A stretch of DNA of 22,001 nt from CAYWHE01 sp964458125. GTDB lineage: Bacteria > Bacteroidota > Bacteroidia > AKYH767-A > OLB10. The notes beneath the pieces were generated by a model, which had not been told where the DNA came from, did no database searches, and saw only the letters and a program-made list of their open reading frames with translations. The stretch's first letter is position 1; the number at the start of each line of letters is the position of its first letter. The stretch lies in the NCBI GenBank assembly GCA_964458125.1, contig CAYWHE010000046.1:1-22001 (forward strand), in the 5' to 3' direction. Position numbers and translations under genes: made by a program. Below, in pieces: positions 8,111 through 15,576 of the stretch.

Positions 8111-9034
8111 TTAATTAAATGCGTAATAAAATACCGGCATGGACATGATACCGGACAGCATGATGAGTTTGGTCAGCAGGCTGCAAAAGTGAAAGTGTTC
8201 CCTGTTTTGGCTTCGCCAGATCCGGTAAAAAAGAAAGGCCAGGGGACACTGCAGCAACAGGCTAACATAGGCAAAAGACAACCAGTCCGCTGAAAGAAAC
8301 TGCAGCCAGTGAACTCCGCCCAGCAGCAACATGACCGTGATGATGAGGAATAAGGCAATTCGTTTGGCAGACTTCGGACCGAGCAGAACAGGCAGGGTTT
8401 TACAACCACCAGCCAGGTCCCCGGGCAGATCTTCCAGGTCCTTGATCAGTTCCCGGATGAAACTGACCAGGAATGCAAATGCACTATACCCTCCGACCAG
8501 TTGCACGACAGGTTCAGCCCTGGCTGCACTAACATCATAATAAACGACCAGTATCAGGGTGAGCGCTGACAGCAAAGAGATTAAAATGTTTCCAATCAAT
8601 GGCCACTTTTTCAGGTAAGCCGCATAGGCCCACAGCAACAGGAAACAACCCGAATGAATGACCAGGATGCTGATCCCGCGGACATGAAAATATTTTCCGG
8701 GAATATAGGCAAGCAGGATACCGGCCAGGCTGAGACCGTGAAACAGAAAATAGGCCTTCTCTTCAGCGATTAATTTTCCGATTATAACCTTTCCCGGTTT
8801 ATTAACCAGATCGATGTCCACATCATAATAATCATTTATAATGTTTCCTCCTGCGGCAATCAGCATCACAGACAATACGAGGAGAGCAAAAGGAAAATGG
8901 GCAACCTGTGTGGCCGAGCCCGAAAATTCCAAAATGGGAATAACTATAAAATGCCTGACGGCATACATGCTCAGGGCCATCATGATAAGATTCGGCAGCC
9001 TGACCAGTTGCAAATACGATTTCAGTTTTTGCAT
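8111..9034 (-). CDS. UbiA-family prenyltransferase (GGGP synthase-like)
   Basis: A 307-residue intramembrane prenyltransferase. Two Asp-rich motifs bind the Mg-diphosphate of the prenyl donor: N67-D68-Y-Y-D71-V-D-I-D75 and D199-L-E-D202-L-P-G-D206. They are separated and followed by multiple membrane helices. In Bacteroidetes this position (kdsC-UbiA-maf) usually carries a protein annotated as geranylgeranylglycerol-phosphate geranylgeranyltransferase. That name rests on family similarity, and the acceptor (glycerol phosphate, quinone precursor or other) is not proven by anything visible. It starts 12 bases after kdsC and ends 8 bases before maf, so it is part of the same operon. Confidence 0.9.
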   Translation of the reverse strand: MQKLKSYLQLVRLPNLIMMALSMYAVRHFIVIPILEFSGSATQVAHFPFALLVLSVMLIAAGGNIINDYYDVDIDLVNKPGKVIIGKLIAEEKAYFLFHGLSLAGILLAYIPGKYFHVRGISILVIHSGCFLLLWAYAAYLKKWPLIGNILISLLSALTLILVVYYDVSAARAEPVVQLVGGYSAFAFLVSFIRELIKDLEDLPGDLAGGCKTLPVLLGPKSAKRIALFLIITVMLLLGGVHWLQFLSADWLSFAYVSLLLQCPLAFLFYRIWRSQNREHFHFCSLLTKLIMLSGIMSMPVFYYAFN

Positions 9035-9046
9035 CGGTTTACAAAA

Positions 9047-9553
9047 TCAGTCCGGCCAGTGACCTTGCAGGGTCAACGTCTGTTCGATGACATCACGTAC
9101 GCATCCCCTTCCCCCGCCATAAGGAGAAATATACTGGCAAAGGGATTTAATCTGGTGAACGGCATCGGAAGGACAAGCGGCAATTCCTGCCAGCTGAATA
9201 ACCTCCAGATCCGGCAGGTCATCGCCCATATACAGTGTCTGTTCCTTACTGAGCTGGTAGCGTGAACAGCATTGTTCAAAAATTTCAAGTTTATCCTGAA
9301 CGGAGATATAAACATCACGAATCCCGAGATTTTGAAGCCGGATTTCCACCCCTTTGGAATGCCCCCCGGAGATGACAATGACATGATAACCTTTTTGTAC
9401 GGCCAGCTTCAAGGCGAAACCATCCTTGATATTCATGCTTCTCAATAGTTCTCCGTCGGTCATAACCAGGAGGGAACCATCGGTAAGTACGCCATCCACG
9501 TCCAGGAAAAATGCTTTTACCCTGTTGAGACGCGTTTTAAAAAGTTCTTTCAT
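9047..9553 (-). CDS. kdsC: 3-deoxy-D-manno-octulosonate 8-phosphate phosphatase (KdsC-type HAD)
   Basis: Releases phosphate from Kdo-8-phosphate in the pathway to the LPS inner-core sugar Kdo. From the ATG at 9553 the product is 168 residues, the usual size for this cap-less HAD subfamily. FLDVDGVLTDG carries the nucleophile D18 and acid/base D20. NIKDGFALKL, VIVISGGHS (motif II region) and YMGDDLPDL (motif III metal ligands) follow, and GGGRGCVRDV near the C-terminus matches the KdsC GGxGxxRE segment. A longer frame back to 9628 overlaps the end of purA and adds residues not typical of the family. The ATG lies 4 bases after the purA stop. Confidence 0.93.
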   Translation of the reverse strand: MKELFKTRLNRVKAFFLDVDGVLTDGSLLVMTDGELLRSMNIKDGFALKLAVQKGYHVIVISGGHSKGVEIRLQNLGIRDVYISVQDKLEIFEQCCSRYQLSKEQTLYMGDDLPDLEVIQLAGIAACPSDAVHQIKSLCQYISPYGGGRGCVRDVIEQTLTLQGHWPD

Positions 9554-9557
9554 GAGT

Positions 9558-10844
9558 TCAGGAATGGACTGAAATTTCCTGTCGTAGCAAGGTCTGGCTG
9601 CGGTCAGGCCCAACGGAAACAATGACAATCGGAACCCGGAGTGTCAGTTCGAGAAATTCTATATAGGATTGCAGCGAAGCCGGCATATCTCCAGCTGTTT
9701 TGATTTGGCTGAAATCAACATGCCAGCCTTCCATTTCCTTATATACGGGTTTTACCGGATTTCTTGAAATATCATAAGGCATGAAATCAATCGACTTTCC
9801 ACGGTACTCATAATGGGTGCATACCCTGATTTTGTCAAAACCATTTAATACATCCGGTTTGGTCATGATCAGCCTGGTAACACCATTGAGCATAATCGCG
9901 TATTGGAGTGCCGGAAGGTCTAACCACCCGCACCTGCGCGGACGACCCGTGGTGGCTCCAAATTCATGTCCCTTCTGACGCAATGTTTCTCCGGTTTCAT
10001 CAAGTAATTCGGTCGGAAAAGGACCACTGCCAACACGGGTGCAGTAAGCTTTGAAGATGCCCAAAACCTCACCGATGGAGGAGGGTGCAATGCCCAGCCC
10101 GGTACAGGTTCCGGCTGTGATGGTATTGGAGGAAGTAACAAAAGGGTATGAGCCAAAATCAATATCCAGCAGGGAACCCTGGGCCCCTTCGGCCAGAATG
10201 GATTTCCCTTCGTTTTTATACCGGTTAATGACATACTCACTGTCCGTCAGGGAAAGTGTACGCAGTAATTCAATGCCTTCCATCCACTCCTTTTCGGCAG
10301 TAGCCAGGTCGGCTTCATAATTATAAAAACGCAACATGGAGAGGTGCTTTTCCACCAATACCTGGTAATAGGATTTAAAATCCGGGGATTCGATGTCACC
10401 CACCCGTAAACCGTTCCGCCCTGTTTTGTCCATGTATGCCGGACCAATTCCCTTCAGCGTTGAACCGATTTTTGCTTTCCCTTTTACGGACTCCGATGCT
10501 GCATCCAGCATGCGATGGGTAGGCAGAATTAAATGCGCCTTTCGTGAAATCAAAAGGTTTTTCTCAACCTGAACACCCAACTTTTTCAGCGCTTCAACCT
10601 CCTTTTTGAAAATGACAGGGTCGAGTACCACTCCGTTACCGATAATGTTGATCTTGCCGGGATGAAATATGCCGGAAGGTATGGTATGCAGCACATGCTT
10701 GATACCGTCAAACTCAAGGGTATGACCGGCATTGGGTCCTCCCTGGAAACGGGCGATCACATCGTAACGGGGAGCGAGCACATCCACCACTTTTCCTTTG
10801 CCTTCATCGCCCCACTGAAGGCCTAATAATACATCAACTTTCAT
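9558..10844 (-). CDS. purA: Adenylosuccinate synthetase
   Basis: Joins IMP and aspartate using GTP, the first committed step to AMP. The 428-residue length is standard. The N-terminal GLQWGDEGKGK (8-18) holds catalytic D13, and GGPNAGH holds catalytic H41. Other signatures are KGIGPAYMDKTGR near 130, the EGAQGSLLDIDFGSYPFVTSSN region near 218-239 and TTGRPRRCGWLD near 298-309, all diagnostic of PurA. It lies 69 bases downstream of the STAS gene and is followed by kdsC after 4 bases. A fur-purA association is common in Bacteroidetes. Confidence 0.99.
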   Translation of the reverse strand: MKVDVLLGLQWGDEGKGKVVDVLAPRYDVIARFQGGPNAGHTLEFDGIKHVLHTIPSGIFHPGKINIIGNGVVLDPVIFKKEVEALKKLGVQVEKNLLISRKAHLILPTHRMLDAASESVKGKAKIGSTLKGIGPAYMDKTGRNGLRVGDIESPDFKSYYQVLVEKHLSMLRFYNYEADLATAEKEWMEGIELLRTLSLTDSEYVINRYKNEGKSILAEGAQGSLLDIDFGSYPFVTSSNTITAGTCTGLGIAPSSIGEVLGIFKAYCTRVGSGPFPTELLDETGETLRQKGHEFGATTGRPRRCGWLDLPALQYAIMLNGVTRLIMTKPDVLNGFDKIRVCTHYEYRGKSIDFMPYDISRNPVKPVYKEMEGWHVDFSQIKTAGDMPASLQSYIEFLELTLRVPIVIVSVGPDRSQTLLRQEISVHS

Positions 10845-10913
10845 CAGATCCCGGTTTTTTATCGGATTAAAAAATTGCCCGCCGGAAAAAACAACGGGGA
10901 GTATGCGAAAAAA

Positions 10914-11258
10914 TTAATTGAGATTTTGAGCAGCAAGTGCTTCAGAATCAACTACAGCAAATACATTATTCAGTTTGGTAATCACGAGTAATGATTTGAT
11001 CCGGTCAGGAACATTGCATATGACAGCCTCACCGCCTGATTTCCGGGCTTTGGTCAGGATGTTTAAGAGAATAGTCAGACCTGTACTGTTCATGTATTTA
11101 AAGTCCTGCATGTTCAGGACAAACTTGTTGGATTCCTTTTCCACAAGTTCATTGATATCGTCCATCAGGTTGCTCGCCTGGTTTTTTTCAATCAGGTTTC
11201 CGCTGATTGAAACCAGATTATAGTCTTGTTTTTCTTCTATCTGATAATTAAACTCCAT
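10914..11258 (-). CDS. STAS-domain anti-anti-sigma factor-like protein
   Basis: A single-domain STAS protein of 114 residues, the SpoIIAA/RsbV type. Such proteins bind anti-sigma kinases when unphosphorylated and are switched off by phosphorylation of a conserved serine. The phospho-site is visible in FKYMNSTGLTILLN (S58). The segment before it (FVLNMQDF) and the following helix are typical. In this family, partners are an RsbW-type kinase and a PP2C phosphatase. A phosphatase of the right type is encoded at 19542-20798, but no kinase or sigma factor is in the window. The gene lies between fur and purA on the same strand, with 78 bases after fur and 69 before purA. Confidence 0.9.
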   Translation of the reverse strand: MEFNYQIEEKQDYNLVSISGNLIEKNQASNLMDDINELVEKESNKFVLNMQDFKYMNSTGLTILLNILTKARKSGGEAVICNVPDRIKSLLVITKLNNVFAVVDSEALAAQNLN

Positions 11259-11336
11259 AATAAATTTTTTTTGGGGATGTATTTCAGGCTTAAATCATTG
11301 GTTTTCACGTGAATATTGTTCAGTTGAAGCCGTCTG

Positions 11337-11825
11337 CTATGGTTGCAAATGTAGTTTATTATTATGATAAAATTCACAGTATCCCGTTTTAGCCAGTTTG
11401 GTGCATTTGCCGTACAAATTCAGGGAATGACTGGTAATTGAAAAGCCGAGTATGGAACCCATCATGGTCTGGATCTGTTGAATCCTGGGATCGCAGAATT
11501 CAAGCACCTTCTGGCAATCGGTACAGATCAGGTGATCGTGTTGTTTGTAAGCGAATGACCGCTCAAACTGGGCCAGGTTTTTTCCGAACTGATGCCTGGT
11601 AATCAGGTCGCAGTTTAACAGGTGTTCGATCGTATTGTAAATCGTGGCGCGGCTGACAAGGTGTTTTTTATTTTTCATATGAAGATGCAGGGACTCCACA
11701 TCAAAATGCCTGTTGATCGTATATATTTCACGGAGAATGGAAAACCTTTCCCTCGTTTTACGAAGCCCATGATGTTCCAGGTAGGTCGTGAAAACCTCGT
11801 TTACCTTTCTCAGGATTTCCTCCAT
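11337..11825 (-). CDS. Fur/PerR-family metal-dependent transcriptional repressor
   Basis: A winged-helix regulator of the Fur superfamily, about 162 residues from the ATG at 11825; a TTG three codons upstream (11834) is the alternative. The N-terminal DNA-binding domain contains GLRKTRERFSILREIY near 19-34 and the recognition helix SRATIYNTIEHL near 64-75. The dimerisation domain has HDHLICTDCQKVLEFCDP, with the HDH metal-site residues and the CxxC of the structural zinc site. A second Cys pair (YGKC...TGYC) lies near the C-terminus. Whether it senses iron, zinc or peroxide cannot be settled from sequence. No clear Fur-box-like 19-base palindrome was found in the upstream gap. Confidence 0.94.
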   Translation of the reverse strand: MEEILRKVNEVFTTYLEHHGLRKTRERFSILREIYTINRHFDVESLHLHMKNKKHLVSRATIYNTIEHLLNCDLITRHQFGKNLAQFERSFAYKQHDHLICTDCQKVLEFCDPRIQQIQTMMGSILGFSITSHSLNLYGKCTKLAKTGYCEFYHNNKLHLQP

Positions 11826-12248
11826 GCGTGTCAATTCAGGTGTAAAAATAGAAAATTAATAAACGTGGCTCCTCTGGCTTGCAAATCCTTTATCCGGGGC
11901 CCTCATAAGTTATGAACAAACCGGTTGCCGGTGGCATTTAATCGCTTAGGGTGAATTCCCTTCCGCCTGCCGCGGGAAGTTCCACCAGATTCTTTAAGTT
12001 TATAGAACCCGGAAGAGAACATGCGCGGTAATTTTTTCAGGAAATACCGGATTATTAATATTATTTTTGACGAGGATTATACCTTGAAAAAAAACAGGTT
12101 TTTGAATGCCGGATACATGGCCGTGAAGGACTTTAAACCCCGCGCCTGTCAATTCCTGACGGATGCGTGCAGGGACATTCGTTCGGATGCAATTGGTTTT
12201 GTTAGATTCTTTTTTTGACCATTCATTATAACTTCACAGGATAAGCAA
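11826..12248. other. Intergenic region without a secure gene
   Basis: About 420 bases between the divergent fur and the small gene at 12249. It contains a short perfect inverted repeat ACCGG-TTG-CCGGT (11920-11932). A GC-rich patch at 11955-11980 can fold (AATTCCC against GGGAAGTT with a bulge). There is a doubtful plus-strand reading frame at 12021-12218 and a matching open minus-strand frame without a start. No tRNA or convincing riboswitch was recognised. Confidence 0.5.
12021..12218 (+). CDS. Doubtful small open reading frame
   Basis: A 65-codon frame from ATG to TGA, with GGAAGAG five bases upstream of the start as a plausible ribosome-binding site. The predicted peptide is basic with no motif I recognise. 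The minus strand over almost the same stretch is also open for about 70 codons but has no start codon, so this may be a decayed gene or chance. I keep it only as a candidate. Confidence 0.22.
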   Translation: MRGNFFRKYRIINIIFDEDYTLKKNRFLNAGYMAVKDFKPRACQFLTDACRDIRSDAIGFVRFFF

Positions 12249-12470
12249 ATGGAACCGGGACGGCAAAAGGACACGTTTAATCTGAATGAATTAACGGACC
12301 TGTTGGAGGTGTTTCAGCAACTGAAAACGGATCACCCGCTCGTTGATGAAATGGATCTGATTGCAGCGTTGACACATTTGTCAGGTATTGAAAATCCTCC
12401 TGCTGAAAAGGGAAAAATCTGGCAGGCTGTGATGGGGATTTTGAAAATCAACCCCGGAATGGAAATTTAA
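12249..12470 (+). CDS. Small uncharacterised protein, helical and acidic
   Basis: A 73-residue product from ATG 12249, with AGGATA about 8 bases upstream as a possible ribosome-binding site. It is predicted largely helical and rich in Leu, Asp and Glu (FNLNELTDLLEVFQQL near 10-25, DEMDLIAALTHL near 33-44). It has no signal peptide and no membrane segment. I do not recognise the family. Codon composition resembles neighbouring genes, which supports a real gene. The OsmC gene follows after a gap of about 120 bases to its likely start. Confidence 0.55.
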   Translation: MEPGRQKDTFNLNELTDLLEVFQQLKTDHPLVDEMDLIAALTHLSGIENPPAEKGKIWQAVMGILKINPGMEI

Positions 12471-12588
12471 TGATACGACACAGGGTCCTTTCACCGTATT
12501 CGGGAAGAAAATTACGGGGTCATTTTATAATATTGCAACAACTTGAATGCAGGGTGAACAATTGGTCATCCTGGTAGATTTTAAAGAT

Positions 12589-12996
12589 ATGCCAACAATA
12601 GAAACAATTTACAAGGGTCAGCTGCGAACAGGCGCCCGGCACGTGGCCACCGGCATCGAAATCATTACCGATGCACCTCTGGACAATAAAGGAAAAGGGG
12701 AGACCTTTTCACCAACCGATCTGCTGGCCGCCTCCCTGGGCAGCTGCATGCTTACCATCATGGGGATTGCTGCGGAGACCCATGGATTTGTCATTGACGG
12801 CACCAGCGTATCCATAACCAAGGTGATGGCTTCAAACCCAAGGCGGGTTTTTGAAATAGGGGTTGAACTGCGCCTGCCGCCTGTGGCCTATGACGCCCAG
12901 CAGAAAAAAATAATCGAACATGCCGCCCTGACCTGCCCTGTGGCACTTAGCCTTCACCCGTCCATTAAACAGGATGTCAGGTTTATTTACCCATGA
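12589..12996 (+). CDS. OsmC/Ohr-family protein
   Basis: 135 residues from the ATG at 12589. A frame opening at 12547 adds 14 residues, but MPTIETIYKGQLRT is the usual OsmC beginning. The family includes thiol-dependent peroxidases that reduce organic hydroperoxides, and related proteins such as YhfA of unclear role. Both redox-active cysteines are present: C53 in LLAASLGSCMLT and C116 in AALTCPVALSLHP. The S-P-T-D-L-L segment before the first Cys is conserved. A near-match to the -7 motif (TAATATTG, 12528-12535) lies upstream. The methyltransferase gene follows after 43 bases. The subfamily (OsmC, Ohr or YhfA-like) is not resolved. Confidence 0.92.
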   Translation: MPTIETIYKGQLRTGARHVATGIEIITDAPLDNKGKGETFSPTDLLAASLGSCMLTIMGIAAETHGFVIDGTSVSITKVMASNPRRVFEIGVELRLPPVAYDAQQKKIIEHAALTCPVALSLHPSIKQDVRFIYP

Positions 12997-13039
12997 TTCC
13001 CTTTCGTCCATTATTGAAAAATGAATTTTTTATCATCGA

Positions 13040-13825
13040 ATGAAAGCCATTTTATTTACGTGGAAATATATCCTGTATTTCTTTTCAGCAAAAACCAGAT
13101 ACGATATTCATTCACCTTTTGTTTTCGGCCTGGTCAGCAGGGTTATCCATGATAAAAGCGATAAACCCGTTTTTCATCAGATTGAAGGAATCCGTAAAAA
13201 ACTGGCCCGCGATCACAGCAGAATTGAGGTCCGTGATTTTGGAGCAGGTTTCTCCGGTAAAAAGTTCAAAAGCCTTTCCATTGGCTTTATTACAAAAAAC
13301 AGTTCTAAAACCGCGAAATACGGACGACTCCTGCATCGGTTGACCGCTTTTCTGAAACCCTCGACCATGCTGGAACTTGGCACATCCGTCGGGCTCAGCA
13401 CCATGTACCAGGCAACCGGTGCGCCGGCTGCCCGGATGGTGACCATGGAAGGTTGTCCGAATACCGGCGCAATTGCGACCCGGAATTTCACGGAACTGGG
13501 ATTAACAAATATTGAATTGATCAATGGTGATTTTGAAACCACTCTCCCGGAATTCCTGGCACAAAGCCCCGTCCTGGAATTTGTTTTTATTGACGGGAAT
13601 CACCGGAAGGAAGCGGTATTATATTATTTTAACCTGTGCCTGGAAAAATCAGGTTCACAAACCTGCCTGGTGATTGATGATATTTACTGGTCCCCGGGCA
13701 TGCAGGAGGCCTGGCTCCAAATCAAAGAAAATCCCAGGGTTTCGGTAACCATTGACTTATTTATGATGGGGATCGTTTTCCTGAATCCTGAATTAAGCAA
13801 GGAGGATTTCATCATCAGGTTTTAA
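13040..13825 (+). CDS. Class I SAM-dependent methyltransferase
   Basis: A 261-residue protein of the Rossmann methyltransferase class (Methyltransf_24-like). MLELGTSVGLSTMY near 113-126 is motif I, the SAM-binding glycine loop. VTMEG near 138 has the acidic residue expected to bind the ribose. INGDFETTLPEF near 165 and FVFIDGNHRKEA near 182-193 form the catalytic-side strand with a possible metal or substrate Asp. CLVIDDIYWSPGM near 211-223 is the next conserved strand. The N-terminal 100 residues are specific to this group and of unknown role. The substrate is unknown. The following ABC gene has its own promoter at the junction. Confidence 0.85.
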   Translation: MKAILFTWKYILYFFSAKTRYDIHSPFVFGLVSRVIHDKSDKPVFHQIEGIRKKLARDHSRIEVRDFGAGFSGKKFKSLSIGFITKNSSKTAKYGRLLHRLTAFLKPSTMLELGTSVGLSTMYQATGAPAARMVTMEGCPNTGAIATRNFTELGLTNIELINGDFETTLPEFLAQSPVLEFVFIDGNHRKEAVLYYFNLCLEKSGSQTCLVIDDIYWSPGMQEAWLQIKENPRVSVTIDLFMMGIVFLNPELSKEDFIIRF

Positions 13826-13829
13826 TTAA

Positions 13830-13837
13830 TACCTTTG
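13830..13837 (+). promoter_or_regulatory. -7 promoter element for the ABC ATPase gene
   Basis: TACCTTTG matches TAnnTTTG exactly, immediately after the methyltransferase stop. Transcription would start near 13844, about 27 bases before the GTG at 13871. The TTG within this element could be mistaken for a start codon. The -33 element is weak (TTT at 13807-13809). Confidence 0.4.
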
Positions 13838-13870
13838 AACCTCACACCAACAACCAATCAGCAGGAAAGC

Positions 13871-14581
13871 GTGAAATCAATCATTAAACTGACCGATATC
13901 GCCCGCATCTATAAAATCGGTACTGAAACCATCTATGCCCTTCGCAGCATTTCAGTGGAGATTTTTCAAAATGAATTTGTCGCCCTGATGGGCCCTTCAG
14001 GCTCAGGTAAATCAACCCTGATGAATATCATCGGATGCCTGGATACGCCAACCAACGGTCAATATATTTTAAACGGGACCGAAGTCGGACAGATGAGCGA
14101 CAATGAACTTGCCGAGGTGCGCAATACGGAAATCGGTTTTATTTTCCAGACATTTAACCTCCTGCCCCGTTCCACTGCACTCGAAAATGTTGCCCTTCCC
14201 CTGGTTTATGCCGGCGTTTCCAAGCAGGAGAGACTGGAAAGGGCCCGGCAGGCGTTGAATGATGTCGGACTTGGCGACCGGGTAAGACACCGCCCGAATG
14301 AATTGTCCGGTGGCCAGCGTCAGCGTGTTGCTGTGGCCAGGGCTTTAGTGAACAGGCCATCGATAATACTGGCTGATGAACCTACCGGTAACCTTGATTC
14401 CCGCACTTCGGAGGAAATCATGATGCTTTTCAATGAAATCCACAACAAAGGAAACACCATCATCGTGGTTACCCATGAGGAGGAAATTGCCCAGTTTGCC
14501 CACAGGATAGTCCGCCTGCGAGATGGTTTGGTTGAATCGGACAAAAAAAACGAACATATCCGCCTGCCCCAGCTTGCATGA
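13871..14581 (+). CDS. ABC transporter ATP-binding protein, LolD/MacB type
   Basis: A 236-residue ATPase subunit from the GTG at 13871; a TTG at 13835 would add 12 unconserved residues and overlaps the promoter. All motifs of an active nucleotide-binding domain are present: Walker A GPSGSGKST (41-49), Q-loop in FIFQTFNLLP, signature LSGGQRQRVAVARAL, Walker B with ILADEPTGNLDS, and the H-loop in VVTHEEE. The sequence type (YKIGTETIYALRSIS early, NLLPRSTALENVALP) is that of ATPases partnering MacB/FtsX-like permeases, for lipoprotein release or macrolide/peptide export. No permease gene is adjacent, so its partner must be encoded elsewhere. The PduO gene follows after 28 bases. Confidence 0.95.
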   Translation: MKSIIKLTDIARIYKIGTETIYALRSISVEIFQNEFVALMGPSGSGKSTLMNIIGCLDTPTNGQYILNGTEVGQMSDNELAEVRNTEIGFIFQTFNLLPRSTALENVALPLVYAGVSKQERLERARQALNDVGLGDRVRHRPNELSGGQRQRVAVARALVNRPSIILADEPTGNLDSRTSEEIMMLFNEIHNKGNTIIVVTHEEEIAQFAHRIVRLRDGLVESDKKNEHIRLPQLA

Positions 14582-14609
14582 CCCGGGAACCTGAAAAAAA
14601 TAAAAGAAG

Positions 14610-15164
14610 TTGACACATAGAATTTATACAAAAACCGGTGATCAGGGTGAAACTTCTTTATTGGGAGGGGTACGGGTACCCAAGAATCATATCCGCATCG
14701 AAGCATACGGAACGGTTGATGAATTAAATGCATTTATCGGGTTGATCCGTGACCAGGCCATACCACTGGACGAACAGGAGTTTTTACTGGAGATCCAGGA
14801 CAGGCTTTTTACGATCGGGTCGCTGCTCGCCTCTGCACCGGATACAAAGGCGAAAATTCCCGAATTAACACCAGGTGACGTGAGCCGGCTGGAAAGGGAA
14901 ATGGATAAAATGGATGAAGAACTGACCCCGTTGAAAAATTTTATTCTGCCTGGTGGTCACCCGGTGGTGTCTTATTGTCATATTGCCCGTTGCGTATGCC
15001 GGCGAGCCGAACGCACCATTGTGGCTCTTTCCATGCAAGAAGCTGTTAATGAGCTAATTATCATATATATAAACAGACTTTCCGATTATCTTTTTATGTT
15101 ATCCCGTTGGACATCGCGTTTTTTTTCCGTGCCGGAAACCCCATGGAAACCGCAGTTGAGGTAG
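14610..15164 (+). CDS. Cob(I)alamin adenosyltransferase, PduO type
   Basis: Transfers adenosine from ATP to cob(I)alamin, making adenosylcobalamin. The 184-residue product starts at a TTG; an in-frame stop at 14601 leaves no upstream alternative. Conserved parts are IYTKTGDQGETSLLGG near 5-20 (ATP-binding loop), RIEAYGTVDELNAFIG near 28-43, FILPGGHPV near 110-118, HIARCVCRRAERTIV near 123-137 (RRAER signature) and YINRLSDYLFMLSRW near 152-166. The C-terminus is intact. The gene lies 28 bases after the ABC ATPase and is probably transcribed with it. No other cobalamin gene is nearby, so it may serve a B12 enzyme such as methylmalonyl-CoA mutase using imported B12. Confidence 0.95.
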   Translation: MTHRIYTKTGDQGETSLLGGVRVPKNHIRIEAYGTVDELNAFIGLIRDQAIPLDEQEFLLEIQDRLFTIGSLLASAPDTKAKIPELTPGDVSRLEREMDKMDEELTPLKNFILPGGHPVVSYCHIARCVCRRAERTIVALSMQEAVNELIIIYINRLSDYLFMLSRWTSRFFSVPETPWKPQLR

Positions 15165-15184
15165 AAAAATAAAAAAAGTTTGCA

Positions 15185-15217
15185 TTTGTTTTTTGTATAT
15201 TTTTTTTTATACTTTTG
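15185..15217 (+). promoter_or_regulatory. Strong Bacteroidetes-type promoter for the DUF2795-type gene
   Basis: TTTG (15185-15188), 21 bases, then TACTTTTG (15210-15217), an exact TAnnTTTG. The region between is very T-rich. Transcription would start near 15224, leaving a leader of about 58 bases before the ATG at 15282. This is the best promoter match in the window. Confidence 0.72.
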
Positions 15218-15281
15218 CACGCTTTTTGAAACCACAAAAACTGTTTTCCGTATTTAACAGATAACTCAAAATCTATATTGC

Positions 15282-15503
15282 ATGTATTGGACACTCGAAT
15301 TGGCGCAACATCTCGAAGATGCCCCTTGGCCGGCAACAAAAGATGAACTTATTGATTATGGTATTCGTTCAGGCGCACCTCTGGAGGTAATTGAAAACCT
15401 GCAGGAGTTGGAGGATGAGGGAGAGCCGTATGAAAACATCGAGGAAATTTGGCCCGACTATCCAACTAAAGATGATTTCTTTTTTAACGAAGATGAATAT
15501 TAA
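15282..15503 (+). CDS. Small acidic DUF2795-type protein
   Basis: A 73-residue, strongly acidic cytoplasmic protein: more than 20 Asp/Glu against only three Lys/Arg. The opening MYWTLELAQHLEDAPWPATKDELIDY and the tail WPDYPTKDDFFFNEDEY are typical of a small protein highly conserved across Bacteroidetes. I recall it as DUF2795; its function is unknown. The only gene in its transcription unit, it is bounded by its own promoter (15185-15217) and a strong terminator (15525-15555), which suggests high and independent expression. No signal peptide, membrane segment or Cys is present. Confidence 0.88.
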   Translation: MYWTLELAQHLEDAPWPATKDELIDYGIRSGAPLEVIENLQELEDEGEPYENIEEIWPDYPTKDDFFFNEDEY

Positions 15504-15524
15504 AATCGCTTTAAGCCGTTTAAG

Positions 15525-15555
15525 GGCCTGTTTCAAATGAAACAGGCCTTTTTTT
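15525..15555 (+). terminator. Rho-independent terminator
   Basis: A perfect 10-base stem, GGCCTGTTTC (15525-15534) and GAAACAGGCC (15539-15548), around the loop AAAT, followed directly by seven T residues (15549-15555). It lies 22 bases after the stop of the acidic small protein and insulates it from the flippase gene. Confidence 0.93.
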
Positions 15556-15576
15556 ATTCAAGTACAGGCGAAAACA

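Noticed and set aside
8897..9265. A 122-codon plus-strand frame
   Set aside because: Antisense to the ends of kdsC and the UbiA gene, with no recognisable motif; both minus-strand genes are well supported.
9554..9628. N-terminal extension of kdsC overlapping purA
   Set aside because: It would overlap 71 bases of purA and adds residues outside the KdsC fold; ATG 9553 lies directly after the purA stop.
10860..10913. Possible terminator between the STAS gene and purA
   Set aside because: The pairing CCCG/CGGG is only four bases with a long loop, too weak to call despite a nearby T-rich run.
11930..11995. Possible cobalamin-riboswitch-like stretch (GGTGAATTCCC...CTGCCGCGGG)
   Set aside because: Resembles part of a B12-riboswitch core, but the following conserved boxes are missing and no B12 gene lies directly downstream.
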